Below are positions 1 through 8,451 of a stretch of DNA of 64,000 nt, piece by piece. The DNA is from Bradyrhizobium sp. CSS354 (GTDB lineage: Bacteria > Pseudomonadota > Alphaproteobacteria > Rhizobiales > Xanthobacteraceae): positions 124,001-188,000 of the forward strand of contig NZ_JAACFU010000010.1 in NCBI RefSeq assembly GCF_029051725.1, read 5' to 3'. The stretch's first letter is position 1; every line of letters begins with the position of its first letter. The notes under the pieces were generated by a model. The model did no database searches and was not told the origin of the DNA. It worked only from the letters and a program-made list of their open reading frames with translations. A program made the position numbers and the translations under genes.

Positions 1-322
1 CGTTGACGATGAGGGACGTATCGGCGTTGTAGACCACCGGATAGCCTTGGCCGCCATTGAAGCTCATGCGGCGGCCGCGCAGATGGAACTGGGCCTTCGC
101 TTCGGCCTGCGTCAGTTTGCCGGCGCCGACCTCCTCCTCAAGTGATTGGGCGAGGTTGTGGAGCATATCGACCGCGGTCCGCATCTGCTGGACGCGGTCC
201 TCCAGCATGCGGCTCTTGCTGAGCACGGACGACACCCCGATGATGGCCGTGACCGTGAGCGCCGAGAGACAGACCATGCTGGCGAGCTTGGTGCGGATCT
301 TGAGGTGACTCAGCAGCTTCAT
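1..322 (-). CDS. Methyl-accepting chemotaxis protein, N-terminal part (cut by window edge)
   Basis: The reading frame opens at an ATG at 322 and runs off the left edge, so only about 107 residues are visible. It begins MKLLSHLKIRTKLASMV, followed by a hydrophobic membrane segment (about residues 11-32). Next comes a helical stretch with a leucine/glutamate pattern ending in EEEVGAGKLTQAEAKA, and then an FNGGQGYPVVYN motif. That order (membrane helix, coiled helix, Cache-like periplasmic sensor) is typical of chemoreceptors with a single-Cache domain. The HAMP and signalling domains would lie outside the window. The family assignment rests on the N-terminus alone. Confidence 0.75.
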   Translation of the reverse strand, partial: MKLLSHLKIRTKLASMVCLSALTVTAIIGVSSVLSKSRMLEDRVQQMRTAVDMLHNLAQSLEEEVGAGKLTQAEAKAQFHLRGRRMSFNGGQGYPVVYNADTSLIVN

Positions 323-538
323 CACGGCCTCGACGGAATGGTTATTGTTGCTCGCGTCGGTAGCATGAAATTCTTACCAATCATGAATGGACGCGTGCGA
401 CGGGCTGCCGCGCAAGCGGCGTCCGCGAGCTGCATGCGCAGACATCCATGCGGAAATGCGCCGCGTGGGCGCATGGCTCGTCAAGTCGGAGAAAATTGTG
501 TGGGTCTTTAGTCGCGATCGAATGCGATGGGAGCGGAC

Positions 539-625
539 ATGAACCGATTCGTTCATCGCCTCATCATGTCGATGCTGCTCGTCGCGGTCCTCGTCCTGGT
601 CTGGAACGTGCTGGGCTCGCGCTGA
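539..625 (+). CDS. 28-residue single-pass membrane peptide
   Basis: This short frame has a purine-rich GGGAGCGG just before the ATG. It reads MNRFVHRLIMSMLLVAVL and then LVWNVLGSR. Two or three basic residues precede one hydrophobic helix of about 18 residues, so a single inner-membrane span is predicted. A perfect 9-bp hairpin follows the stop codon directly, which suggests the frame is a transcription unit of its own. No function or family is recognised. It could still be a chance frame. Confidence 0.4.
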   Translation: MNRFVHRLIMSMLLVAVLVLVWNVLGSR

Positions 626-660
626 GATGGCACCCGTAAATATACTGGTGCCATCCCTTT
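626..660 (+). terminator. Intrinsic terminator candidate after the 28-residue peptide
   Basis: Perfect inverted repeat GATGGCACC (626-634) and GGTGCCATC (647-655) with a 12-nt loop, followed by CCCTTTATT. The hairpin begins at the base after the small frame's stop codon. The T-tract is short and interrupted. Confidence 0.55.
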
Positions 661-718
661 ATTCACGAATCAATTGCTGACGCCTCAGCGCCGCGCGAGC
701 GCGCCGCCGGTTGTGCCG

Positions 719-1123
719 CTAGTCCTTGCCCATCGCCGCATCGGCGCTGACCGAGCCGCCGCCGGCTGCCGAGAGATAGAGGCAGGCGAAGCAGAACAGG
801 ATCGCCGCGGTGCCACCATTGAGCAGCGGCAGGAACACCGGCGTCTCGCCCTTGAACATGTGGCCCATGAAATAGGCGAAGGCCATCTCACCCGAGAGGA
901 TGAACGCCGCGAGGCGGGTGAACAGGCCGATCATCAGCAGCGCGCCAAGCACGAGCTCAAGCGTACCGGCTGCGTAGATGATCGGCGGGATGTTTGCGAA
1001 GTAGGGAAGCACCGGAAACTTGAACAGCTTGGCGATGCCGTACTGGAGCAACAGGAGTCCAGTCATAAAGCGAAACAGGCTCAAGAGAACGGGTTGAAAG
1101 CGAACGAGATAGGGAAAGTTCAT
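719..1123 (-). CDS. DoxX family membrane protein
   Basis: 134 residues with four hydrophobic segments and the DoxX-like opening LFRFMTGLLLLQYGIAKLF, a short loop PVLPYFANIP, then LELVLGALLMIGLFTRLAAF. DoxX/SURF4-type proteins are small four-helix inner-membrane proteins, often tied to quinone or redox functions, but the specific role is usually unknown. The start chosen is the ATG at 1123, which has GGAGGG upstream. The frame extends further without support. A 5-bp palindrome lies about 80 bp upstream. The gene stands alone, convergent to the small peptide unit. Confidence 0.8.
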   Translation of the reverse strand: MNFPYLVRFQPVLLSLFRFMTGLLLLQYGIAKLFKFPVLPYFANIPPIIYAAGTLELVLGALLMIGLFTRLAAFILSGEMAFAYFMGHMFKGETPVFLPLLNGGTAAILFCFACLYLSAAGGGSVSADAAMGKD

Positions 1124-1202
1124 TGGTTTGTGCCCTCCATCCAATGCGCGACTTGGACCGTATTCGGTTCCGAGCCGCAAGCCACCCCAGCTCAATTTGA
1201 GC

Positions 1203-1216
1203 TGACATTTTTGTCA
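1203..1216. promoter_or_regulatory. Palindrome upstream of doxX (possible operator)
   Basis: TGACA-TTTT-TGTCA, a perfect inverted repeat with 5-bp arms, lies 80 bp upstream of the doxX start. A second, overlapping arm pair (GACAT 1204-1208 and ATGTC 1216-1220) extends the symmetry. No regulator gene lies next to it, so the binding protein is unknown. Confidence 0.35.
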
Positions 1217-1342
1217 TGTCGGACAAAACACCGCAGCCGAGACTTTCAGCCGCGTGCGATCCGCATTTTTTGCATCTATTCGCGCCGCGCCCATCCGTAA
1301 TTTCCCGGTGACGCGAATGCGCCCAAGTTACCTGCGGGAGAC

Positions 1343-2614
1343 CTATCGCCGCAAGGCGGGCACGACCAGGAACGGGATCATCCCGAGCACCACGCTCCCA
1401 AGCGCGAAGGCGAGCAGCGCGTTGTAGCCATGCGTCGCGTCATGGATCAGGCCGCCGCTCCAGGAGCCGAACGCCGAGCCGAGCCCGCTGCCGATCGAGA
1501 TGGTGCCGTAGATGGTGCCGACGCGCTTGCCCCCGAAGATCTTCATTGCGGTCGCCGTGATCAGCGGTCCACGTGAGCCCATCATGCTGCCGAAGCAGAC
1601 CACGAATCCGGTGAGCAGGAGGATGTTCGGATCGTACTGCAACAGCCACAGCAGGAAGATGCCGAGAATCGAGATCGCGTAGCTGAGCAGCACGGATGGC
1701 CGGCGTCCGATCAGGCCGTCGAGCGCTGATACCCCTAGCATGCCGAACACCAGCACGACGCCGGAGAAGCCCCAGGCGGTGGCGGCCTGCAGCGGTGGAA
1801 AGCCGGCATCGATCAGATAGGCCACGATCTGTGCGGCGATCGCATACATGCCGACGGCGGTGAAGAAGAATGTCGAGAACAGCGCCCAAAAGGCGTGATG
1901 GCGCATCGCGCTCGGAAGGGTCCAGCCGTGATCGACGAAATGCGGATCGGTCTTCTTGGCGATACGCGGCGACCCCGAGGCGAACAGCCGCCATGGCAGC
2001 AGCATGAGCGGCACCAGGAGGCCGAGCGCAGCGAAGCCGAACAGCTGGTAGGTCTCGCGCCAGCCGAGATGATCGATCAAAAGCTGCGAGGCCGGCAGCA
2101 GCGCCAGCACGCCGCCACCCATGGCCGAGTAGACCACCGCCATCGCGGTCGGCAGCTTCGGGCCGAACCAGCGGCCCAGCAGGATCGAGTTCGGCACATT
2201 GCCGATGAAGGCGACGCCGATGCCGACGCAGAGTCCGATCGAGAGCTGGAACTGCCAGAGTGACTGCGCGTGGCTTGCGATCAGGAAGGCCGAGCCGAGC
2301 AGCAAGAGGCCGAGGGCATAGACGATGCGTGGGCCGGAATGATCGAACAGGCGTCCGACCAACGGCGCCATCAGTCCGCTGACGAGCCAGGTCAGCGAAT
2401 AGATCGAGACCACCTGGGCGCGATCCCAGCCGAAGTTTTCCGAGATCGGCTTCAGGAAGACGGTAAAGCTTTCGCTGAGGCCGCGGCCGAGCACGGCGAG
2501 TGTGAAGCAGAGCGCGAGCACCACGAGCGCGGTGCGCACGACGCCCTGCGGCGTCGCCGTGACGCCTTCCCTGGTCGCTTGCTTGGACTGTTCCTCGAGC
2601 GTGTTCTGGTCCAT
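1343..2614 (-). CDS. MFS transporter (monocarboxylate/OFA-like)
   Basis: 423 residues with about 12 hydrophobic segments and two MFS halves. The loop between helices 2 and 3 reads GRLFDHSGPRIVYALG, a version of the MFS signature. The stretch GVAFIGNVPNSILLGRWF, with a following GRWFGPKLPTAMAVVYSAMG, resembles carriers of small organic acids. The N-terminus is hydrophilic and about 30 residues long. The ATG at 2614 was chosen over the TTG two codons upstream; neither has a strong ribosome site. The substrate cannot be told. It lies downstream of tyrS on the same strand with a 57-nt gap. Confidence 0.8.
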   Translation of the reverse strand: MDQNTLEEQSKQATREGVTATPQGVVRTALVVLALCFTLAVLGRGLSESFTVFLKPISENFGWDRAQVVSIYSLTWLVSGLMAPLVGRLFDHSGPRIVYALGLLLLGSAFLIASHAQSLWQFQLSIGLCVGIGVAFIGNVPNSILLGRWFGPKLPTAMAVVYSAMGGGVLALLPASQLLIDHLGWRETYQLFGFAALGLLVPLMLLPWRLFASGSPRIAKKTDPHFVDHGWTLPSAMRHHAFWALFSTFFFTAVGMYAIAAQIVAYLIDAGFPPLQAATAWGFSGVVLVFGMLGVSALDGLIGRRPSVLLSYAISILGIFLLWLLQYDPNILLLTGFVVCFGSMMGSRGPLITATAMKIFGGKRVGTIYGTISIGSGLGSAFGSWSGGLIHDATHGYNALLAFALGSVVLGMIPFLVVPALRR

Positions 2615-2671
2615 TGCCAATCAGGGAGCGCGCTTCAGCGCCCCCTGACAAGCAGCGAAAAGCTCATACGC

Positions 2672-3925
2672 CTATGCAGGCCTGAGCAGGATGTGCTTCT
2701 TCTTGCCGAACGACAGCTTGACCACGCCTTCCGGCGTCAGGTCGGCCGCCGACAACGCCATCTTCTCGTCGGTGACGGGCTCGTCGTTGACGCGCAGGCC
2801 GCCACTCTTGATCTGGCGCCGTGCTTCGCCGTTGGAGGCAAGGAGACCCGCCTTGACGAAGGCGTTGAGCACGCCGAGGCCGGCGTCGAACTCGCCGCGC
2901 GGAATTTCCACGGTCGGCAGGCTCTCGGCCAGCGCGCCTTCCTCGAAGGTGCGGCGCGCGGTCTCGGCCGCCTCGTTCGCTGCGTCGCGACCATGCAAGA
3001 GCGCGGTCGCCTCGGTGGCGAGCACCTTCTTGGCCTCGTTGATCTCGGAGCCTCCGAGCGCCTCGAGCTTCCTGATCTCGCTCATTGGCAGCGTCGTGAA
3101 CAGCTTCAGGAATTTGCCGACGTCGGCGTCTTCGGTGTTGCGCCAGTACTGCCAGAAATCATACGGCGAGAACTGGTCGGCGTTGAGCCAGACCGCGCCT
3201 TGCGCGGTCTTGCCCATCTTGGCGCCCGACGCCGTGGTCAGCAGCGGCGTGGTCAGCGCAAACAGTTGATGGGTGCCCATGCGGCGGCCGAGATCGACGC
3301 CCATGATGATGTTGCCCCACTGGTCGGAGCCGCCCATCTGCAAGTTGCAGCCGGTCCGCCTGGCGAGTTCGACATAGTCATAGGCCTGGCAGATCATGTA
3401 GTTGAACTCGATGAAGCTCATCTCCTGCTCGCGCTCGAGGCGGAGCCGCACGGAGTCCATGGTCAGCATGCGGTTGACCGAGAAGTGCCGGCCGACGTCG
3501 CGCAGCATTTCGATGTAGTTGAGCTTTGTCAGCCACTCGGCATTGTCGAGCATGATGGCGTCACTCTTGCCGTCGCCATAGCGCAGCACTTTTGCGAACA
3601 CGCCTCGGATCGATTCCTTGTTGGCCTCGATCTCGGCGACGGAGCGGATTGCGCGCGTCTCGTCCTTGCCGGAGGGATCGCCGACCATGGTGGTGCCGCC
3701 GCCCATCAGGGTGATCGGCTTGTTGCCGGACTCCTGCAGCCAGTGCAGCATCATCATGGTCAGGTAATTGCCGATGTGCAGCGAGCGAGCGGTGCAATCG
3801 TAACCGACATAGCCGGTCACCTCGCCCTTGGCGGCGAGTGCGTCCAGCCCCTCGAAATCGGAGCACTGATGGACGAATCCACGTTCCTGCAGCGTATTGA
3901 GGAAATCCGATTTGAATGCAGTCAT
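2672..3925 (-). CDS. tyrS: Tyrosyl-tRNA synthetase
   Basis: 417 residues, the usual bacterial length. It charges tRNA-Tyr with tyrosine in the cytosol. The class I HIGH-type motif is LHIGN near residue 50, the KMSKS-type loop is KMGKTA near residue 235, and the tyrosine pocket includes YDY and QMGGSDQWGN. The last 65 residues (RRQIKSGGLRVNDEPV and following) are an S4-like RNA-binding domain. The gene is divergent from anmK, with about 160 nt holding both promoters. Confidence 0.97.
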   Translation of the reverse strand: MTAFKSDFLNTLQERGFVHQCSDFEGLDALAAKGEVTGYVGYDCTARSLHIGNYLTMMMLHWLQESGNKPITLMGGGTTMVGDPSGKDETRAIRSVAEIEANKESIRGVFAKVLRYGDGKSDAIMLDNAEWLTKLNYIEMLRDVGRHFSVNRMLTMDSVRLRLEREQEMSFIEFNYMICQAYDYVELARRTGCNLQMGGSDQWGNIIMGVDLGRRMGTHQLFALTTPLLTTASGAKMGKTAQGAVWLNADQFSPYDFWQYWRNTEDADVGKFLKLFTTLPMSEIRKLEALGGSEINEAKKVLATEATALLHGRDAANEAAETARRTFEEGALAESLPTVEIPRGEFDAGLGVLNAFVKAGLLASNGEARRQIKSGGLRVNDEPVTDEKMALSAADLTPEGVVKLSFGKKKHILLRPA

Positions 3926-4089
3926 TTGTCGGCGCGCCTGACAATTCTTGGTTTACTGTTTTGGGAGCAATTTAAGGGTCTTCCGTGGGAACTCGGTTGC
4001 CGCCCGCCACTTTGGCCTGTGGCATTATAAGATGTGTCCCTCTGGCACAAGATCGGCATGCCGGAGGGGGCTCTTGAGGACGCTGATCC

Positions 4090-5193
4090 ATGATGTTGAC
4101 GGCACTCGGCTTGATGAGCGGCACCTCGCTGGACGGGGTGGATGTCGCGCTGATCGAAACCGACGGAAAGCAGGTGAAGGCGTTCGGGCCGTCCGGCTAT
4201 CGGCCCTATAGCCCGGCCGAGCGCAACCTGCTGCGCCAGGCGCTGAGCGAGGCCGTGCAGCTGTCGCAACGCGATGCCCGGCCGGGAGTTCTGGCCGAGG
4301 CCGAACGCGCGGTGACGCTCGCGCATGCCGAGGCGGTGGCCGCTTTCGTTGCCCAGAACCGGATGAAACCGGAAGACATCGACATCGTCGGCTTCCACGG
4401 CCAAACCGTGCTGCATCGCCCCGAGAAGCGGCTGACGGTGCAGATCGGCGATGCGCCGGCGCTGGCCAGGGCAATCCATATCCCCGTGATGCATGATTTC
4501 CGCGCCGCCGACGTCGAGGCCGGCGGGCAGGGCGCGCCATTCGTGCCGGTTTACCACCGGGCGCTCGTCCATTCGCTGGAGCGCGAAGGGCCGATCGTTG
4601 TCGTCAATATCGGCGGCGTCTCCAACATCACCTATATCGACGGCAACGACACGCTGATTGCCTGCGATACCGGGCCCGGCAACGCGCTGCTCGACGATTT
4701 CATGTACCGCACCATGAATCAGGCGTTCGACGCGGACGGAAAGTTCGCAGCCCTTGGCAAGGCGGACGAAGCCTGGATCGCGCGAGCGCTGGAGCTGCCG
4801 TTCTTCGCAAGCCCGCCGCCGAAATCGCTCGATCGCAACGATTTTGCCGCCCTGAAGCTCGGCGAGGTGCAGCCGGCCGACGGCGCCGCGACTCTCACCG
4901 CCTTCACCGCGGCGGCGATCGCCCGCATCATCCCGCTGCTGCCTCGCAGGCCGCGGAGCTGGATCGTCTGCGGCGGCGGCGCGCGCAACCGGACCATGCT
5001 CCAGATGCTGCGGGAGCGCGTCGGGTCCGCCACGGTCGAGGCCGCCGAGACAGTCGGCTGGGCCTCCGACGCCATCGAGGCGCAGGCCTTCGGCTTCCTC
5101 GCCGCGCGCGGCCTGAAGGGACTGCCGCTGTCGTATCCCACTACCACGGGCGTGCCGATGCCGATGACGGGCGGGGTGATCGCGCGGCCTTGA
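4090..5193 (+). CDS. anmK: Anhydro-N-acetylmuramic acid kinase
   Basis: 367 residues, full family length. The enzyme phosphorylates and opens 1,6-anhydro-MurNAc released by murein turnover, giving MurNAc-6-phosphate. Visible signatures are the opening GLMSGTSLDGVDVALIET (phosphate loop), GFHGQTVLHRP, the VNIGGVSNITYI segment, the CDTGPGNALLDD active-site motif and the C-terminal CGGGARN. Two ATGs stand in tandem at 4090 and 4093; either could initiate. It is divergent from tyrS, a pairing that recurs in alphaproteobacteria. Confidence 0.95.
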   Translation: MMLTALGLMSGTSLDGVDVALIETDGKQVKAFGPSGYRPYSPAERNLLRQALSEAVQLSQRDARPGVLAEAERAVTLAHAEAVAAFVAQNRMKPEDIDIVGFHGQTVLHRPEKRLTVQIGDAPALARAIHIPVMHDFRAADVEAGGQGAPFVPVYHRALVHSLEREGPIVVVNIGGVSNITYIDGNDTLIACDTGPGNALLDDFMYRTMNQAFDADGKFAALGKADEAWIARALELPFFASPPPKSLDRNDFAALKLGEVQPADGAATLTAFTAAAIARIIPLLPRRPRSWIVCGGGARNRTMLQMLRERVGSATVEAAETVGWASDAIEAQAFGFLAARGLKGLPLSYPTTTGVPMPMTGGVIARP

Positions 5194-5218
5194 GGCCTTA
5201 ATAGATCGGCGCCGATCC

Positions 5219-5279
5219 ATGCAAATGCATTGAACTTGACGAGTGTATGCAAATGCATTTATGTTGGATGCAGTTGCAT
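5219..5279. promoter_or_regulatory. Three copies of a 12-bp palindrome in the GST-sugE promoter
   Basis: ATGCAAATGCAT occurs at 5219-5230 and again at 5247-5258, and ATGCAGTTGCAT at 5268-5279. Each has perfect arms ATGCA/TGCAT around two bases. Centres are 28 and 21 bp apart. The array ends 21 bp before the GST start, so it overlaps the expected promoter and leader. This is the layout of a multi-site operator, probably for a repressor encoded elsewhere. Confidence 0.7.
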
Positions 5280-5300
5280 ACAACCGCCGGGATCGTTGCC

Positions 5301-5978
5301 ATGACCGCTTCCCTCAAACTGATCAGCCACAAGCTTTGTCCATACGTGCAGCGCGCAGTGATCGCGCTCAAGGAGAAGGGCGTTCCGTTCGAGCGGGTCG
5401 ACATCGATCTCGCCAACAAGCCCGACTGGTTTCTCAAACTGTCACCGCTTGGCAAGGTGCCGGTGCTGGTCGTGACGAGCGAGAAGGGCGAGGTCGCTTT
5501 GTTCGAGAGCAACGTGATCTGCGAATACATCGAGGAGACGCAAGGCGGGGTGAGGCTGCATCCGGCGGATGCCTTGAAGCGTGCCGAGCACCGGGCTTGG
5601 ATGGAGTTCGGTTCAGCAGTGCTCGGCGACCTCTGGGGCCTGGAGACCACGACCGATCCGGCGACGTTCGAGAGCAAGCGCCAGGCGCTCGTGGCGAAAT
5701 TTGCGCGGGTCGAAGCGGCGCTCGGTGCCGGTCCTTATTTTGCTGGCGAAGCGTTCAGTCTGGTCGACGCCGTGTTCGCTCCCGTCTTCCGCTATTTCGA
5801 TCTGTTCGACGAGCTGACTGAGCACGGCATTTTCCGCGATGTGCCGAAGGTCCGGGCGTGGCGCGCCGAGCTGGCGAAGCGTCCGAGCGTCCGCACTGCC
5901 GTGGGCGCGGACTATTCGCAATTGCTGCGCGCCTTCCTCGTGCGCCACGACGCACATCTGCTCAAGCTTGCGGCCTGA
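5301..5978 (+). CDS. Glutathione S-transferase family protein
   Basis: 225 residues. The N-terminal thioredoxin-fold domain (about 1-80) carries LCPYVQR with the probable catalytic Cys13, then LGKVPVLVV and the glutathione-contacting E-S pair in LFESNVICEYIEE. The C-terminal domain is all helical. A cysteine at this site suggests an omega- or beta-like class that forms mixed disulfides or performs thiol reductions. The ATG at 5301 is preferred because the frame upstream runs through the palindromes. The sugE-like exporter gene follows 10 nt later, so the pair is probably one detoxification operon. Confidence 0.9.
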   Translation: MTASLKLISHKLCPYVQRAVIALKEKGVPFERVDIDLANKPDWFLKLSPLGKVPVLVVTSEKGEVALFESNVICEYIEETQGGVRLHPADALKRAEHRAWMEFGSAVLGDLWGLETTTDPATFESKRQALVAKFARVEAALGAGPYFAGEAFSLVDAVFAPVFRYFDLFDELTEHGIFRDVPKVRAWRAELAKRPSVRTAVGADYSQLLRAFLVRHDAHLLKLAA

Positions 5979-5988
5979 GCCCACGCCG

Positions 5989-6312
5989 ATGTCGCAATCC
6001 ATGGCCTGGCTGATGCTGGTGATCGCCGGCCTCCTCGACGTCGGCTGGGCGATCTCGATGAAATATGCGGAGGGCTACACGCGCTCTGGCTGGAGCGTCG
6101 TTTCGCTCGTGCTGCTCGCAGCCTTCGTTGTCCTGCTCGGGCGTGCCTTGAAGGTGCTCGAGGTCGGCGTCGCCTATTCGGTCTGGACCGGGATCGGCGC
6201 CGCCGGCACCTTCGTCATGGGCGTCGCGCTGTTCGGCGAGGCCCTGAGCGCGATGAAACTTGCGGGCATCGCGCTCGTCTTGATGGGAATCGTCGCGCTC
6301 AAGCTGGCTTGA
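5989..6312 (+). CDS. sugE: SMR family efflux protein (SugE/Gdx type)
   Basis: 107 residues with four membrane helices, the usual size for small multidrug resistance proteins. The first helix (MAWLMLVIAGLLDVGWAISM) has GW in place of the EVxW of EmrE-type pumps, and the third has AYSVWTGIGAAGTFVMGV, as in the SugE/Gdx guanidinium and quaternary-amine exporters. The usual membrane-embedded glutamate is replaced by Asp in LLDVGWA. It is the second gene of the palindrome-controlled unit. Confidence 0.85.
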   Translation: MSQSMAWLMLVIAGLLDVGWAISMKYAEGYTRSGWSVVSLVLLAAFVVLLGRALKVLEVGVAYSVWTGIGAAGTFVMGVALFGEALSAMKLAGIALVLMGIVALKLA

Positions 6313-6322
6313 GCGGTGCCCC

Positions 6323-6970
6323 TTAGCGCACGTTGGCGAGGCGCATGTCGAGATAGGCGGTGATGGTTTCCATCAGCGGCTCGAGCTTGGCGTCGAAGAA
6401 ATGGTTGGCGCCGGGGATGACCTGCTGGTCGATCACGATGCCCTTCTGGGTCTTCAGCTTCTCGACCAGTGTGTTGACGTCCTTGGGCGGCACCACCGCG
6501 TCCTTCTCGCCATGCACGATCAGGCCCGAGGACGGGCAGGGCGCGAGGAACGAGAAGTCGTAGAGGTTGGCGGGCGGCGCGATCGAGATGAAGCCCTCGA
6601 CCTCCGGGCGGCGCATCAGCAACTGCATGCCGATCCAGGCGCCGAAGGAGAAGCCGGCAACCCAGCAGGCGCGCGCTTCGGGATTGATGGTCTGCGCCCA
6701 GTCGAGTGCCGCGGCCGCGTCCGACAATTCGCCGGTGCCGTGGTCGAACGAACCCTGGCTGCGGCCGACGCCGCGGAAATTGAATCGCAGCACCGAGAAG
6801 CCGCGATGCGCGAACGCATAGTAGCACTGGTAGATGATCTGATGATTCATCGTGCCGTGGAACTGCGGATGCGGATGGAGAACCATCGCGATCGGCGCGT
6901 TCTTCTGCTTGGCCGGATGGTAGCGGCCTTCGAGACGGCCGGCGGGGCCGGTGAAAATAACTTCAGGCAT
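6323..6970 (-). CDS. Alpha/beta hydrolase (dienelactone hydrolase-like)
   Basis: 215 residues. The fold is shown by VLHPHPQFHGTMNH (oxyanion region), FNFRGVGRSQG, the nucleophile elbow AGFSFGAWIG with serine, VHGEKDAVVPP with the acid, and GANHFFDAK with the catalytic histidine. This matches the family of small cytosolic hydrolases annotated as alpha/beta or dienelactone hydrolase-like; the substrate is unknown. The start at 6970 (MPEVIFTGP) was chosen over an ATG 45 nt upstream because homologues typically begin at this point. It ends 10 nt from sugE, convergent. Confidence 0.85.
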   Translation of the reverse strand: MPEVIFTGPAGRLEGRYHPAKQKNAPIAMVLHPHPQFHGTMNHQIIYQCYYAFAHRGFSVLRFNFRGVGRSQGSFDHGTGELSDAAAALDWAQTINPEARACWVAGFSFGAWIGMQLLMRRPEVEGFISIAPPANLYDFSFLAPCPSSGLIVHGEKDAVVPPKDVNTLVEKLKTQKGIVIDQQVIPGANHFFDAKLEPLMETITAYLDMRLANVR

Positions 6971-7311
6971 GATGATCTCTTGATTGATCCCTTGAAGACG
7001 TTCTTCAACAATCAACCGATTGTGCGGATTTCATCGGCTGCTAGGCCGATCAAGCCGCGAATGGAAGGGTGGAGCGGCGCCCTCGGATGATGCGCGAGCG
7101 GCGCGCGGCGAACTGACGCGCGCGTTCTAACATGAGGCGAGGGTCAAAAAGCAAGCATCTTGAACATCCCGCAATCGGCTCAAGACGTTAGCGTGTCATG
7201 GCCGTCATCGCGCGATGGCGATTGGGAATCGAGATTGCCAAGTGCTCCCTGCGGGCCCATGTCGGGTACCAGCGGGCGAAGCAGCCTGACCAAATGGTAA
7301 TATAATACGTC
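6971..7311. other. Intergenic region between the hydrolase and the Fe-S operon
   Basis: 341 nt with no convincing gene on either strand. It holds the divergent promoters of the hydrolase (left) and of the Fe-S operon (right). The only clear element is the TATAAT next to the cysteine desulfurase start, listed separately. ACCA-AA-TGGT (7289-7298) is a short palindrome just upstream of that box; it is too short to name a regulator. Confidence 0.5.
7301..7306 (+). promoter_or_regulatory. Consensus -10 box abutting the iscS start codon
   Basis: TATAAT lies only 5 nt before the ATG at 7312. If it is used, transcription would begin at or near the A of the start codon, giving a leaderless mRNA. No Shine-Dalgarno sequence is visible in front of that ATG, which agrees. 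No good -35 element is seen at the expected distance, so an activator or chance match is possible. Confidence 0.4.
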
Positions 7312-8451
7312 ATGCCGAGCCGTGTTTATCTCGACTGGAACGCGACCACGCCGCTTCGCCCCGAGGCGCGAAGCGCAATGCTCGCAGCCTACGAGTTGAT
7401 CGGCAATCCGTCCTCGGTTCATGCCGAGGGGCGGGAGGCACGGCGGCTCGTCGAGGGAGCCCGGTCCACGCTTGCCGAAGCCGTAGGCGCGCTGCCGCGG
7501 AACGTCGTCTTCACCTCCACCGGAACCGAAGCCAACGCGCTGGCGCTGTCGCCGGACCTTCGGGGCCCGTCTGGCGGACCTGTCGACCGGCTTCTGGTCT
7601 CGGTCGTCGAGCATGCTTCGGTGCTGGCAGGCGGCCGGTTCCCGGCCGATAAGATCGGTCATATCAGGGTCACGCGCTCCGGCGTGATCGACCTCGAGCA
7701 TTTGAAGGCGCTGCTCAGCGATGGCCCGCCGGTGCTGGTCTCCGTCATGGCGGCCAACAACGAGACGGGCGCGCTGCAGCCTATCGCCGAGGCCGCGGGA
7801 ATCGTTCACGGGGCCGGCGGCCTCCTGCACGTCGATGCAATCCAGGCGCTTGGAAAAATCCCTTTCGATATCAAAGCTATCGGCGCAGACCTTGCGACCT
7901 TTTCTGCGCACAAGATCGGCGGCCCCAAGGGGATCGGCGCGCTGGTTGTGGCCGAGGGCGTGGCCGGACTTGAGCCGTTGCTGCGGGGTGGCGGGCAGGA
8001 GATGAACCGGCGCGCGGGAACCGAGAATGTCGCCGGCATCGCCGGCTTCGGGGCTGCGGTGCGGGTCGCGCTTCAGGCTTTGCCGGAGGATACGGAGAGG
8101 ATGGCAAGTCTAAGAGATCGCTTGGAAAACGGCATTCGCTCCATGGCCGGCGCAACGGTCTTCTCAGACAACGTTGAGCGGTTGCCTAATACCGTTCTTT
8201 TCACGGCCCCTGGCTTGAAGGCCGAGACCGCCGTGATCGGTTTCGACCTCGAAGGTGTCGCAGTGTCCTCGGGCTCTGCCTGTTCCTCGGGCAAAGTCCA
8301 GCCGTCCCACGTGTTGTCGGCAATGGGGTATGATCCCACCGTCGCCCAGGGAGCGGTGCGTCTCAGTCTGGGCTGGTCCACGGAGCCGGATGACATCAAC
8401 AGGGCGTTAGAGGCTTGGCGAAAGCTCGGTAATACCCTACTTAAGGGATAA
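7312..8451 (+). CDS. Cysteine desulfurase, NifS/IscS type
   Basis: 379 residues. This PLP enzyme removes sulfur from cysteine for Fe-S assembly. It opens MPSRVYLDWNATTPL, has the PLP-lysine site TFSAHKIGGPKG (around residue 205) and the persulfide loop SSGSACSSGKVQPSHVL near residue 325. This is the class with a long mobile catalytic loop (NifS/IscS), unlike the SufS enzyme later in the operon. It heads the suf cluster. Having both desulfurase types in one operon is common in rhizobia. Confidence 0.93.
   Translation: MPSRVYLDWNATTPLRPEARSAMLAAYELIGNPSSVHAEGREARRLVEGARSTLAEAVGALPRNVVFTSTGTEANALALSPDLRGPSGGPVDRLLVSVVEHASVLAGGRFPADKIGHIRVTRSGVIDLEHLKALLSDGPPVLVSVMAANNETGALQPIAEAAGIVHGAGGLLHVDAIQALGKIPFDIKAIGADLATFSAHKIGGPKGIGALVVAEGVAGLEPLLRGGGQEMNRRAGTENVAGIAGFGAAVRVALQALPEDTERMASLRDRLENGIRSMAGATVFSDNVERLPNTVLFTAPGLKAETAVIGFDLEGVAVSSGSACSSGKVQPSHVLSAMGYDPTVAQGAVRLSLGWSTEPDDINRALEAWRKLGNTLLKG

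Noticed and set aside
2270..4030. 586-codon plus-strand open frame across the MFS and tyrS genes
   Set aside because: Antisense to tyrS and the MFS gene, both well supported; no domain pattern of its own.
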